A stretch of DNA of 52,529 bases from Rhizobium ecuadorense (GTDB taxonomy: Bacteria > Pseudomonadota > Alphaproteobacteria > Rhizobiales > Rhizobiaceae), in contig NZ_LFIO01001737.1 of assembly GCF_001187535.1 (NCBI RefSeq), positions 1 to 52,529 on the forward strand, written 5' to 3'. This document shows, in pieces, positions 24,808 through 33,351 of the stretch. Position numbers and translations under genes: made by a program. The notes under the pieces were generated by a model. That model had not been told where the DNA came from, ran no database searches, and worked only from the letters and a program-made list of their open reading frames with translations. Within the stretch, counting starts at the first letter, position 1; every line of letters starts with the position of its first letter.

Positions 24808-27231
24808 TCAGCTTCTGAGAACGCCGCCGGTGAATTTTGTCACGCTGGCGACGATCTTCTGCGTCAGCGCCTCGAAGTCCTCATCCGTCAGCGTGCGCTC
24901 GGCCGGCTGGATCTGGACCTCGATCGCCACCGACTTCTTGCCCTCGCCGACGGAAGCGCCTTCGAAGATGTCGAAAACATTGACGCCGGTGACCAGCTTG
25001 CGGTCGGCGCTTGTCGCAGCCTTCATGATGGCGCCCGCTTCCACCGTCTTGTCGACTACGAAGGCGAAGTCGCGCTTGACCGCCTGGAAAGGCGAAAGAT
25101 CGAGCGCCGGCTTGGTGCGGGTCGCCTTCTTCTTCGGCTCGGCCATGGCATCGAGATAGACCTCGAAACCGCAGAGCGCGCCGGAGACATCGAGCGCCTC
25201 AAGCGTCAGCGGATGGAACTCACCGAAATAGCCGAGTATGACCTTCGGCCCCATCTTGATCGTGCCGGAGCGGCCGGGATGATACCATTCCGGCCCGCCC
25301 TGCTCGATCTGGATATTGCCCATCGGCAGGCCGCAGGCTTCGATGACGGCGAGCGCATCGGCTTTGGCGTCGAAGACGTCGACCGGCTTTCCGCCGCCCT
25401 TGGCGGCGTTCGACCAGGCGCGGCCAGCGCCGGCAAGCGAGGCCGTGCCGCGGCGGATGCCGCCGGCAACGCGGCGCTGGCCATCCGGCCGGTCGTTCTC
25501 ATAGGTGCCGGAGACCTCGAAGAGGGCGACGTCGGCATAGCCCTTGTCGGCATTGCGCTGGGCCGCGGTCAACAAGCCCGGCAGCAGCGAGGGGCGCATA
25601 TCCGACATTTCGGCGGCGATCGGATTGGCAAGCTTGAGGGCGGGTGAACCGCCGCCGAAGAGCTTGGCCTGATCTTCCGGAATGAAGGACCAGGTGACGG
25701 CTTCGAGCATGCCGCGCGAAGCAAGCGCCCGCTTGGCGAGGCGAGTGCGGATCTGCAGCGTCGTCAGGATCTTGCCGTTGACGACAGCGTGGCTTTCGAG
25801 CGGCGCCGGCTTGATATTGTCGACGCCATGGATGCGCATGACCTCCTCGACGAGATCGGCCTTGCCGTCGACATCCGGACGCCAGGAAGGAACGGCGACC
25901 GAGACACGCTCGCCGGAACCGGAGACCGTGAAGCCGAGGCGGGTCAGAATGCTGTTGCTTTCCTCATCCGAGACGTCGAGGCCCGTCAGGCGCTTGACTT
26001 CGGAATAGGGGAAATCGACGATCTTCGATTCGTAACCCTTGTAGCCAACGATCTCGGCTCTGGCGGCCGTGCCGCCGCAGAGTTCCAGCACCAGTTCCGT
26101 CGTGCGTTCGAGACCGGGAACCATATAATCCGGATCGACGCCGCGTTCGAAGCGGTAGCGGGCATCGGTGATGATGCCGAGGCTGCGGCCTGATTTGGCG
26201 ATGTTCATCGGATCCCAGAGGGCCGATTCGATCAGCACGTCGACGGTTTTCTCGTCGCAGCCGGAATGTTCGCCGCCCATGATGCCGCCGATCGATTCGA
26301 TGCCGTCTTCATCGGAGATGACGACATTGTTCGGGCCGAGCTTATACTCGCGTTGGTCGAGCGCCAGCACGGTTTCACCTTCGGCGGCGCGGCGGACGGT
26401 GAGGCTGCCCTTGACCTTGGCAGCGTCGAAGACGTGCATCGGCCGGCCCTGGTCGAAGGTCATGTAATTGGTGATATCGACCAGCGCATTGATCGGACGC
26501 AGGCCGATGGCGGTGAGCCGCTGCTGCATCCAGCGTGGGCTTGGGCCGTTTTTGACGCCGCGCACCAGGCGCAGCGCAAAGCCCGGGCAGAGCTTGGCAT
26601 CGTCGAGATCGAGCGTCAGCTTCACCGGCGTCTCGCCTTCGACGGCAAAGGACGGCGCGGGTCGCGTCTTCAGCGTGCCGAGGCCGGAAGCGGCGAGATC
26701 GCGGGCGATGCCGTGGATCGAGGTGCAGTCCGGCCGGTTCGGCGTCAGGTTGATTTCGATGACCGGGTCGTCCAGATGCGCATAGGCCGCATAACTTTTT
26801 CCGACCGGCGCATCCTGAGGCAGATCGATGATGCCGTCGTGGCTGTCGGAGATCTGCAGCTCCTTTTCGGAGCACATCATGCCATGGCTTTCGACGCCGC
26901 GGATATTGCCGACGGCAAGCGTCACATCGATGCCTGGAACATAGGTTCCGGGTGCCGCGAAGGCGCCGACGAGGCCGGCGCGGGCATTCGGCGCACCGCA
27001 GACGACCTGGACCGGCGCGCCGGCGCCAGTGTCGACCATCAGCACCTTCAGGCGGTCGGCCTGGGGATGTTTTTCCGCCGAGACAACTTTGGCGATGACG
27101 AAGGGCTTGAACGCCGCCTTGTCGTCGACATCCTCGACCTCCAGACCGATCTCGGTGAGGCGTGTGCAGATTTCATCGAGGCCGGCATCCGTTTCCAGAT
27201 GCTCTTTCAGCCAGGAGAGCGTGAATTTCAT
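24808..27231 (-). CDS. pheT: Phenylalanine--tRNA ligase beta subunit
   Basis: The 807-residue beta subunit pairs with PheS as an alpha2-beta2 synthetase that charges tRNA-Phe. The domains run in the normal order. An N-terminal tRNA-binding OB domain (about 40-150) has FVIAKVVSAEKHPQADRLKV. The B3/B4 editing module follows (INLTPNRPDC; the YMTFDQGRPMHVFD block). Then come the B5 DNA-binding-like domain, the catalytic-like core with FEVSGTYEN, and a C-terminal ferredoxin-like anticodon domain (about 715-807, FQAVKRDFAFVVD). It starts 17 bases after the pheS stop and is co-transcribed with it. Confidence 0.98.
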   Translation of the reverse strand: MKFTLSWLKEHLETDAGLDEICTRLTEIGLEVEDVDDKAAFKPFVIAKVVSAEKHPQADRLKVLMVDTGAGAPVQVVCGAPNARAGLVGAFAAPGTYVPGIDVTLAVGNIRGVESHGMMCSEKELQISDSHDGIIDLPQDAPVGKSYAAYAHLDDPVIEINLTPNRPDCTSIHGIARDLAASGLGTLKTRPAPSFAVEGETPVKLTLDLDDAKLCPGFALRLVRGVKNGPSPRWMQQRLTAIGLRPINALVDITNYMTFDQGRPMHVFDAAKVKGSLTVRRAAEGETVLALDQREYKLGPNNVVISDEDGIESIGGIMGGEHSGCDEKTVDVLIESALWDPMNIAKSGRSLGIITDARYRFERGVDPDYMVPGLERTTELVLELCGGTAARAEIVGYKGYESKIVDFPYSEVKRLTGLDVSDEESNSILTRLGFTVSGSGERVSVAVPSWRPDVDGKADLVEEVMRIHGVDNIKPAPLESHAVVNGKILTTLQIRTRLAKRALASRGMLEAVTWSFIPEDQAKLFGGGSPALKLANPIAAEMSDMRPSLLPGLLTAAQRNADKGYADVALFEVSGTYENDRPDGQRRVAGGIRRGTASLAGAGRAWSNAAKGGGKPVDVFDAKADALAVIEACGLPMGNIQIEQGGPEWYHPGRSGTIKMGPKVILGYFGEFHPLTLEALDVSGALCGFEVYLDAMAEPKKKATRTKPALDLSPFQAVKRDFAFVVDKTVEAGAIMKAATSADRKLVTGVNVFDIFEGASVGEGKKSVAIEVQIQPAERTLTDEDFEALTQKIVASVTKFTGGVLRS

Positions 27232-27247
27232 CGTCCCAATTCTCCGT

Positions 27248-28330
27248 TCAAGCGCTGAGGCCGCCGAACAGCGTCGGCATGTCGAGCGGGCGGAAGCCGT
27301 AATGCGTCATCCAGCGGACGTCGGCGTTGAAGAAGTCGCGCAGGTCGGGCATGCCGTATTTCAGCATGGCGATGCGGTCGAGGCCCATGCCCCAGGCAAA
27401 ACCCTGGTATTCGTCCGGATCGAGCCCGCCGTAACGCAGCACGTTCGGATGGACCATGCCGCAGCCGAGGATTTCCATCCAGTCCGTGCCTTCGCCGAAC
27501 TTGACGATCGGGCCGGAGCGGTCGCACTGGATATCGACCTCGAAAGAGGGCTCGGTGAAAGGGAAGAAGGACGGGCGGAAACGCATCGTCACGCTGTCGA
27601 CCTCGAAGAAGGTCTTGCAGAACTCCTCGAGCACCCAGCGGATGTTGGCGACATTGGCCTTCTTGTCGATGACCAGGCCCTCGACCTGATGGAACATCGG
27701 CGAATGCGTGGCGTCGCTGTCCTGGCGATAGGTCTTGCCGGGAATGATGATGCGGATCGGCGGCTTCTGCGCTTCCATGGTGCGCACCTGCACCGGCGAG
27801 GTATGGGTGCGCAGCACCTTGCGCTCACCATTCTCATCCGGGTTGAAGAAGAAGGTGTCGTGCATCTCGCGGGCCGGGTGGCCTTCGGGGAAATTCAGCG
27901 CAGTGAAATTGTAATAATCGGTCTCGATGTCGGGACCTTCGGCGATCGAGAAGCCCATGTCGGCGAAGATCGCGGTGATCTCGTCGACGATCTGGCTGAT
28001 CGGATGGATGCGGCCGCGCTCGGCGGGCGAAGAGCGCACCGGCAGGCTGACATCGACCGTCTCCGCCTTCAGCCGCGCATTGACCGCCGCCATTTTCAGC
28101 ACCGACTTGCGTTCAGCAATGGCATCCGTCACCGCGTTCTTCAGGGCGTTGATCGCTGCACCCCGGGTCTGGCGCTCTTCCGGCGTCATGGCGCCAAGCG
28201 TCTTCAGGAGTTCGGAGACCGAGCCCTTCTTGCCGAGGGCGGACACGCGCACGGCTTCGAGCGCGGGCTCATCACCAGCGGCGGCAATTTCGGCAAGCAA
28301 AGAGGATTTAAGCTGGTCGATATCTGACAT
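27248..28330 (-). CDS. pheS: Phenylalanine--tRNA ligase alpha subunit
   Basis: The 360-residue catalytic subunit has an N-terminal coiled-coil (about 1-85) that contacts tRNA, followed by the class II synthetase core: HPISQIVDEITAIFADMGF, motif 2 region GKTYRQDSDATHSPMFHQVEG, and motif 3 GMGLDRIAMLKYG near the end. The true start is MSDIDQLKSSLL at 28330, with purine-rich GGAAAGAAGACA before it; the frame is open to 28444 but that region contains the terminator hairpin. The gene lies downstream of rplT, the order known from many proteobacteria. Confidence 0.98.
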   Translation of the reverse strand: MSDIDQLKSSLLAEIAAAGDEPALEAVRVSALGKKGSVSELLKTLGAMTPEERQTRGAAINALKNAVTDAIAERKSVLKMAAVNARLKAETVDVSLPVRSSPAERGRIHPISQIVDEITAIFADMGFSIAEGPDIETDYYNFTALNFPEGHPAREMHDTFFFNPDENGERKVLRTHTSPVQVRTMEAQKPPIRIIIPGKTYRQDSDATHSPMFHQVEGLVIDKKANVANIRWVLEEFCKTFFEVDSVTMRFRPSFFPFTEPSFEVDIQCDRSGPIVKFGEGTDWMEILGCGMVHPNVLRYGGLDPDEYQGFAWGMGLDRIAMLKYGMPDLRDFFNADVRWMTHYGFRPLDMPTLFGGLSA

Positions 28331-28407
28331 TGTCTTCTTTCCGTCCAGATCAGGCGGCGTTCGAAAGGCAGGCCGGAGAGGCCGGCGCAAGGAATATAAA
28401 GAAAGAA

Positions 28408-28439
28408 AAACCCGCGCTAGCCCAAACCAGCGCGGGTTT
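28408..28439 (-). terminator. Terminator or attenuator between rplT and pheS
   Basis: Read on the minus strand, AAACCCGCGCT, a ten-base loop and AGCGCGGGTTT form a perfect 11-pair stem followed by TTTTTCTTTC. It lies about 40 bases after the rplT stop and about 78 before pheS. In E. coli, pheST is controlled by attenuation here. I found no phenylalanine-rich leader peptide with its own start, so simple termination with partial read-through is equally possible. Confidence 0.8.
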
Positions 28440-28478
28440 CCCAAAATTCAAAAAAGCGTCAAGCTTGGGAAGCGCTGG

Positions 28479-28883
28479 TTACTTGACCGCGCCTTCAAAC
28501 TCGTTGGCCGTACCGGCTTCCTTGAGGTACTCAAGAGCCTTCTTGGCAGCCTTGACGAGCGCGCCGAATGCCTCCGGCTCGTGGATCGCCATATCGGAGA
28601 GAACCTTGCGGTCGACTTCGATGCCGGCCTTGTTCAGGCCGTCGATGAAGCGGCCGTAGGTCAGGCCGAATTCGCGGACAGCGGCGTTGATGCGCTGGAT
28701 CCAGAGCGCACGGAAGTTGCGCTTGTTGACCTTGCGGTCGCGGTAAGCGTACTGCTTCGAACGATCAACAGCAGCCTTGGCGGTGCGGATGGTGTTCTTG
28801 CGGCGGCCGTAAAAGCCCTTGGCGGCCTTCAGAACCTTCTTATGCTTGGCGTGGGCGGTAACGCCTCTTTTTACACGTGCCAT
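28479..28883 (-). CDS. rplT: 50S ribosomal protein L20
   Basis: The 134-residue protein begins MARVKRGVTAHAKHKKVLK and contains GFYGRRKNTIRTAKAAVDRS, YAYRDRKVNKRNFRALWIQR and INAAVREFGLTYGRFIDGL, the standard L20 blocks. It binds 23S rRNA early in large-subunit assembly. AAGGAG eight bases before the ATG supports the start. It follows rpmI by 38 bases in the same transcript. In other bacteria L20 represses the rpmI-rplT message; no such operator was sought here. Confidence 0.98.
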   Translation of the reverse strand: MARVKRGVTAHAKHKKVLKAAKGFYGRRKNTIRTAKAAVDRSKQYAYRDRKVNKRNFRALWIQRINAAVREFGLTYGRFIDGLNKAGIEVDRKVLSDMAIHEPEAFGALVKAAKKALEYLKEAGTANEFEGAVK

Positions 28884-28921
28884 ATCATGATCTCCTTAAA
28901 TCTAGCGTTCGCGGACGAGTC

Positions 28922-29125
28922 TCAGAGACCGTTCGGCAGGTAATTCTTGATAACCTTGCGGCCATCCGGTTCTGCGAGAACCATGGTGCCACGTGCATCG
29001 CGAATGAACTTGTTGGTACGCTTGATCATGCCATGGCGTTTGCCGGCAGCGGCAGCCTTGACCTTGCCGGTTGCGGTGATCTTGAACCGCTTCTTGGCAG
29101 AGGACTTCGTCTTCATCTTGGGCAT
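28922..29125 (-). CDS. rpmI: 50S ribosomal protein L35
   Basis: The 67-residue basic protein starts MPKMKTKSSAKKRFKITATG and contains RHGMIKRTNKFIRDARGTMVL, which is diagnostic for L35. AAGGAG precedes the ATG by seven bases. A promoter about 185 bases upstream and a terminator after infC suggest rpmI-rplT forms its own unit rather than depending on infC read-through. Confidence 0.97.
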   Translation of the reverse strand: MPKMKTKSSAKKRFKITATGKVKAAAAGKRHGMIKRTNKFIRDARGTMVLAEPDGRKVIKNYLPNGL

Positions 29126-29309
29126 TTTGCTACTCCTTCTGTCCTCCCTGCGCGCTTCATCAAAAAAGCCCTTCTCGCGAAGTCCGGTTCTCCGGCCGTC
29201 GCAACCAGGTGCGGGAGCGTTTGTTGTTGATCTGCGGCTTCAGTGACGAACCGTTCCGCAAGCATTCGAAACTGCCACGGCATGCCCTGCCGGTCAGTTC
29301 GGACGCGCG

Positions 29310-29338
29310 CTTATAACCGCAGCGTCCTGAAAGTGCAA
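29310..29338 (-). promoter_or_regulatory. Probable housekeeping promoter for rpmI-rplT
   Basis: On the minus strand TTGCAC (29333-29338) and TATAAG (29310-29315) are separated by exactly 17 bases, close to the sigma-70 consensus. The site leads toward rpmI across about 185 bases. The remainder of the 313-base infC-rpmI spacer shows no other gene. Confidence 0.65.
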
Positions 29339-29391
29339 CGGGGCCGCGGAGGAATCTTCGCACAGGCGGAAAGTCCCGGGGCCGAAAGCAC

Positions 29392-29413
29392 AAAAGCCGC
29401 CCTTGCGGACGGC
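29392..29413 (-). terminator. Terminator downstream of infC
   Basis: On the minus strand GCCGTCC, loop GCAA, GGGCGGC form a seven-pair stem with one G-U pair, followed by TTTTGTGC. It lies about 25 bases after the infC stop, so most infC transcripts probably end here. Confidence 0.65.
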
Positions 29414-29438
29414 CTTGGGGCGAAAAAGTGCCTGGCGC

Positions 29439-29975
29439 TTACTTCGGCGCCAGCACCATCATCATCTGGCGGCCTTCGAGCTTGGGCTCGGCTTCGACCT
29501 TGGCGAACTCGGTCGTATCGGCCTTGACCTGCTGCAGCAGTTTCATGCCGAGTTCCTGGTGGGCCATTTCACGGCCGCGGAACTTCAGCGTCACCTTGAC
29601 CTTGTCGCCTTCGTCGAAGAAGCGACCCATCGCCTTCATCTTCACCTCATAATCATGGGTGTCGATATTGGGGCGCATCTTGATTTCTTTGACTTCGACG
29701 ATCTTCTGCTTCTTGCGCGCCTCGGCAGCCTTCTTCTGGTTGGCATATTTCAGCTTGCCCAGATCGAGGATCTTGCACACAGGCGGTTCGACATTCGGGG
29801 AAATTTCGACGAGATCGAGGCCGGCTTCCTCAGCCATTCTCAAGGCCTGGTCGGTAGGCACGACGCCCATATTCTCGCCGTCAGCCCCGATCAGCTGAAC
29901 TTTGGGAATGCGGATTTCACGGTTCGAGCGCGGTCCGTCCTTCACGGGCGCGTCGGTTTTAAAAGGTCTGCGAAT
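29439..29975 (-). CDS. infC: Translation initiation factor IF-3, apparent AUU start
   Basis: IF-3 binds the 30S subunit and checks initiation. The protein shows SNREIRIPKVQLIGADGENM, the ALRMAEEAGLDLVEI helix, PPVCKILDLGKLKY and, in the C-domain, EIKMRPNIDTHDYEVK and VTLKFRGREMAHQELG. No ATG, GTG or TTG stands at the expected start. GAGGAG is followed nine bases later by ATT, which would give MRRPFKTDAPVK and 178 residues, a normal size. Rare AUU starts in infC are known to allow autoregulation by IF-3. The frame is open to 30038 but without family similarity. Confidence 0.93.
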   Translation of the reverse strand: MRRPFKTDAPVKDGPRSNREIRIPKVQLIGADGENMGVVPTDQALRMAEEAGLDLVEISPNVEPPVCKILDLGKLKYANQKKAAEARKKQKIVEVKEIKMRPNIDTHDYEVKMKAMGRFFDEGDKVKVTLKFRGREMAHQELGMKLLQQVKADTTEFAKVEAEPKLEGRQMMMVLAPK

Positions 29976-30153
29976 GGTCGTATTCTCCTCGCGTTGTTTC
30001 GGAATGTTGCAGCCTCGCGCTCCCATATCGGGGTGCACAAACGTGTCGCGTCATCGCTGCAACGGAGTCAATATCATCCTTTAGCGGAAAAATCACCCGC
30101 TGTCAGCCTGCCAAGAATCTGTTTTATAGGCCAAAATAACAGGAGTTTCGCCG

Positions 30154-30978
30154 ATGTCCGATCAGATGCTGAATGCCCAGCCGCAGTTCCTAACGGTCGG
30201 CGAAGGTGAGGCGGCGCGTGATATCGCTATCATCGTCCGCCCGGCGCAAGCCGGCAGCGACGCACCGGCACTCGTCTGGTTATCCGGCTATCGCTCCGAT
30301 ATGAGCGGCACCAAGGCCGTGGAACTCGACGGGCTGGCGGCGGAACTCGGGCTTGCCTGCATTCGTCTCGACTATTCCGGCCACGGAGTTTCCGGCGGCA
30401 GCTTCAGCGACGGCACGATCTCACGCTGGCTGGAGGAGGCGCTGGCCGTCATCCGTCATGTCGCCCCCGAACGGGTGATCCTGGTCGGCTCGTCGATGGG
30501 CGGCTGGATCGCGCTCAGGCTGGCGCAGGAGCTCCAACGGCGGGACGGCCCGAAGCTCGAAGGAATGGTGCTGATTGCGCCGGCCCCCGATTTCACCTCC
30601 GAACTGATCGAGCCGAACCTCAAGGCCAGGGAGCGCAAGTCGCTTGCCGAGCGCGGCTATTTCGAAGAACGGTCGCAATATAGCCCCGAGCCGAACATCT
30701 ATACCAGGGCGCTGATCGAGGACGGCCGCGACAACCGGGTGCTTGACGGCATCATCGAAACCGGCTGCCCGGTGCATATCCTCCAGGGCATGAAAGACGC
30801 CGACGTGCCGCATGCGCATGCGATGAAACTCATGGAGCATCTTCCCGCCGACGACGTGGTGCTGACCTTTGTCCGCGACGGCGACCACCGCCTTTCCCGC
30901 CCAGGCGATATCGCGCTTCTGCTTGCCGCCGTCAAAGGCATCATCCGTTCATCAACGAGCAGGCAGATGCCCGTTTAA
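30154..30978 (+). CDS. Alpha/beta hydrolase
   Basis: The 274-residue protein has the alpha/beta-hydrolase fold: the oxyanion strand VWLSGYRSDMSGTK (41-54), LDYSGHGVSGG, nucleophile Ser114 in VGSSMGGW (111-118), an acid in the ILQGMKDADVPHAHA region and the catalytic His in DGDHRLSRPGD near the end. It resembles the mitochondrial ABHD10-type thioesterase/depalmitoylase group. AGGAG eight bases before the ATG supports the start. It is divergent from infC and stands alone. Confidence 0.9.
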   Translation: MSDQMLNAQPQFLTVGEGEAARDIAIIVRPAQAGSDAPALVWLSGYRSDMSGTKAVELDGLAAELGLACIRLDYSGHGVSGGSFSDGTISRWLEEALAVIRHVAPERVILVGSSMGGWIALRLAQELQRRDGPKLEGMVLIAPAPDFTSELIEPNLKARERKSLAERGYFEERSQYSPEPNIYTRALIEDGRDNRVLDGIIETGCPVHILQGMKDADVPHAHAMKLMEHLPADDVVLTFVRDGDHRLSRPGDIALLLAAVKGIIRSSTSRQMPV

Positions 30979-31148
30979 ACGGCACCGGCCAAGAAATTCG
31001 CCCGACGCGAGCGCCCAACCCGTTGCATTTTAACCATGTCGGCGAGTCGCAAGGCGCTCCCAAGAAGTAACGATTGACTCTTCTCGGCCCTCTCCATTAA
31101 CACTTTGTTAATAAATGAGGGGCGATACGAGGAAGATCGGGCGTGCGG

Positions 31149-31742
31149 ATGAAGGGTATTTTTGTGGCCATGATGGCCATGTTTGCGATGGCGACGGCCG
31201 CCATACCGGCCCCCAGCAGAAATGCTTCAATGGTAACGGGCAATGCCACATCCCAGCCGATCGGCCACTATGATTTCTGTCAGATCCACCGCAGCGAATG
31301 CGGGGCAAACCGCAATTCCGGCCCGGTCGAGATGACGCCGGCAAAGTGGTCGCTGGTGCGTTCGGTCAACGCCACGGTCAACCGCACGATCACACCGATG
31401 ACCGACAAGGAAATTTACGGCAAGGATGAGGTCTGGGCCTATCCGACCACTGCCGGCGACTGCGAGGATTTCGCACTCCTGAAGCGCCGCATGCTGATCC
31501 AGCGCGGCTTTTCGGCCGCCGATCTGCTGATGACCGTCGTACGCAAGCCGGATGGCGAAGGCCATGCCGTGCTGACGCTGCGCACCGCCGAGGGCGACTT
31601 CGTGCTCGACAACCTCGCCTCCGACGTCAAGCCGTGGTTTGGGACGCCCTATTCCTTCGTCAAGCGCCAGTCGAGCTACAATGCCGGCCGCTGGGTCACC
31701 ATCGAAAACGGCCGCGACGTTCTGGTCGGCGCACTGCGGTAA
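31149..31742 (+). CDS. Bacterial transglutaminase-like cysteine peptidase (BTLCP)
   Basis: About 197 residues with an N-terminal signal peptide or anchor (MKGIFVAMMAMFAMATAAIPA). The mature part has HYDFCQIHRSECGAN, then the catalytic triad of the transglutaminase-like fold: Cys in TTAGDCEDFALLKR, His in GEGHAVLTL and Asp in VLDNLASDVKPW. In other bacteria such periplasmic enzymes (LapG group) cleave surface adhesins under c-di-GMP control, but no lapD-like partner is seen here, so this role is only a possibility. A GTG at 31143 is an alternative start. A strong terminator follows. Confidence 0.9.
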   Translation: MKGIFVAMMAMFAMATAAIPAPSRNASMVTGNATSQPIGHYDFCQIHRSECGANRNSGPVEMTPAKWSLVRSVNATVNRTITPMTDKEIYGKDEVWAYPTTAGDCEDFALLKRRMLIQRGFSAADLLMTVVRKPDGEGHAVLTLRTAEGDFVLDNLASDVKPWFGTPYSFVKRQSSYNAGRWVTIENGRDVLVGALR

Positions 31743-31766
31743 GGATTTCCGGGGGATGTGGGGAAA

Positions 31767-31792
31767 AAAGGCCGGCGAAAGCCGGCCTTTTG
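31767..31792 (+). terminator. Rho-independent terminator after the BTLCP gene
   Basis: AAAAGGCCGGC, loop GAAA, GCCGGCCTTTT form a perfect 11-pair stem with a stable tetraloop, then GCTTTTTGG. It begins 24 bases after the stop codon. Confidence 0.92.
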
Positions 31793-31810
31793 CTTTTTGG
31801 GGATGGACGC

Positions 31811-32060
31811 GTGCACTGCTACCTTTCGCTTCCGCTCAAGGTGTTCGTCGCTGACGCTCCTCACCCCCCCCATCTGCCCTGACGGGCATCTTCTCCCCGC
31901 TGGGGAGAAGGGGGCAAGACGCACGGTCATCATTCCTGCATCAAAGGTCTCAAGAGGATTGAGACGCTGCCACGAGTCCTTCTCCCCAGCGGGGAGAAGA
32001 TGCCGGCAGGCAGATGAGGGGGTGAGCGACGATAGGAGCGAATGCACGCAGCGCAAGCGA
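31811..32060. repeat. Inverted pair of RIME-like rhizobial intergenic elements
   Basis: Two mosaic elements face each other. The left one (about 31861-31912) has CATCTGCCC, GACGGGCATC and the hairpin CTTCTCCCC-GCT-GGGGAGAAG. The right one (about 31978-32027) has the same blocks inverted. Outer arms (about 31825-31860 and 32028-32060) also pair loosely. About 65 bases separate the pair. Such elements are widespread between rhizobial genes. No open frame here shows family similarity. Confidence 0.8.
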
Positions 32061-32090
32061 AGCGCAACGATACCGACGCGCCCTCTCTCC

Positions 32091-32333
32091 GGCCTCATCC
32101 TGGGGCGCGGCGCCTCGAAGGACGGGCTGGCCACCGCAGCCACCCGCACTCCTCCTTCGGGGCCCCTGCGGGGCGCCTCACGATGAGGGCTGATTGTTGT
32201 GCCTGCCGCGGGTGATATGAAATCATCGTGGAGTTTGCGGCACTGTCAGTGGGTTGCGTTCGCGGCACCGTCTCCCGGCCCTCCGCATGGCTCCGGGCGT
32301 TCGTCGCTGCAATCGATTCACCGGATCGATTGC
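32091..32333. repeat. Further palindromic intergenic repeats before mbfA
   Basis: CCTCATCCTGGGGCGC (from 32093) pairs loosely with GCGCCTCACGATGAGG (ending near 32188) around a GC-rich middle containing CGCCTCGAAGGACGG. A separate perfect stem GCAATCGAT/ATCGATTGC lies at 32309-32333. With the RIME pair, these repeats fill the 610-base space between the BTLCP and mbfA genes, in which I see no gene. Confidence 0.65.
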
Positions 32334-32355
32334 TCGGGCTACGCCCGACCGCAGC

Positions 32356-33339
32356 TCACCCATTCCCAATCAAAATCCCGGCGCCGAGCACCAGGCCGCC
32401 GCCGAGGACCACCTGGAAGGCGGCGCGCAGGAAGGGGGTTTCCATGTAACGGTTCTGGATGAAGGCGATTGCCCAGAGTTCGAAGAAGACGATGATCGCG
32501 GCGGTGATCGTCGCCGTCCAGAAGTGCGGGATCAGATAAGGCAGCGTGTGGCCGAGGCCGCCGAGCGCCGTCATGATGCCGCAGGCAAGGCCGCGTTTGA
32601 CCGGCGAGCCCCTGCCGGAGATCTTGCCGTCGTCATGGGCGGCTTCAGTGAAGCCCATCGAGATGCCGGCGCCGACGGAGGCGGACAGGCCGACAAGGAA
32701 GGTCTGCCACGTATCCTGCGTGGCGAAAGCGGCGGCGAAGATCGGCGCCAGCGTCGAGACCGAGCCGTCCATCAGCCCGGCAAGACCGGGCTGCACATAG
32801 GTCAGCACGAATTGCCGATGCACCGTCGCGTCCTCGTCATGCTTGACGTCTTCAGGCGTATGTTTGTCGCCCAGCATGCGGGCGATATCCTCATGCCCTT
32901 GTTCGGCAAGCGCGAGATCGCCGAGAAGCTCGCGCGTCGAGGCATCCGAGGTGCGTTTTGCCGCCTCGACATAGAAACGATAGGCCTGCTCCTCCATCGC
33001 CTCGGTTTCCCGGCGCATCGCATCCAGGGTCAGATTTGCCCTGAGCCAGTCGGGTTTGCGTTCGTAGAAGCCCTCGACATGCTCACGCCGGATCAGCGGG
33101 ATGCGCTCGCCGAAACGCTGGCGATGGATTTCGAACAACGACTTGCGATGCGTGTCCTCGACTTCGGCCATATCCTCGAAGACTTTGGCCGAGGCCGGAA
33201 ATTCACTTCGCAACCTGTCGGCATAGGCGAGATAGATGCGGGCATCGTCTTCCTCGGAGGCGATCGCGAGGGCGAGAATCTCCTGCTCGGACAGCGATTC
33301 GAAAGATCGTTTCGAGGATCTGAAAAACCGCGCCAGCAT
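32356..33339 (-). CDS. mbfA: Membrane-bound ferritin-like iron exporter MbfA
   Basis: The 327-residue protein fuses an N-terminal ferritin/rubrerythrin-like di-iron domain (about 10-165, with EEDDARIYLAYADRL, EVEDTHRKSLFEIH and LALAEQGHEDIARML) to a C-terminal VIT1/CCC1-type membrane domain (about 180-327, YVQPGLAGLMDGSVSTLAP, then ASVGAGISMGFTEA). This is the known rhizobial MbfA, which exports iron from the cytoplasm and protects against iron and peroxide stress. The ATG at 33339 follows GGAGAGTGTC. A perfect Irr-type box lies 13 bases upstream. Confidence 0.94.
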   Translation of the reverse strand: MLARFFRSSKRSFESLSEQEILALAIASEEDDARIYLAYADRLRSEFPASAKVFEDMAEVEDTHRKSLFEIHRQRFGERIPLIRREHVEGFYERKPDWLRANLTLDAMRRETEAMEEQAYRFYVEAAKRTSDASTRELLGDLALAEQGHEDIARMLGDKHTPEDVKHDEDATVHRQFVLTYVQPGLAGLMDGSVSTLAPIFAAAFATQDTWQTFLVGLSASVGAGISMGFTEAAHDDGKISGRGSPVKRGLACGIMTALGGLGHTLPYLIPHFWTATITAAIIVFFELWAIAFIQNRYMETPFLRAAFQVVLGGGLVLGAGILIGNG

Positions 33340-33351
33340 GACACTCTCCAA

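Noticed and set aside
28440..28478. Phenylalanine-rich frame (FFEFW) before the pheS terminator as an attenuation leader
   Set aside because: A stop codon directly precedes the Phe codons and no start codon lies between, so no leader peptide can be translated from it in this frame.
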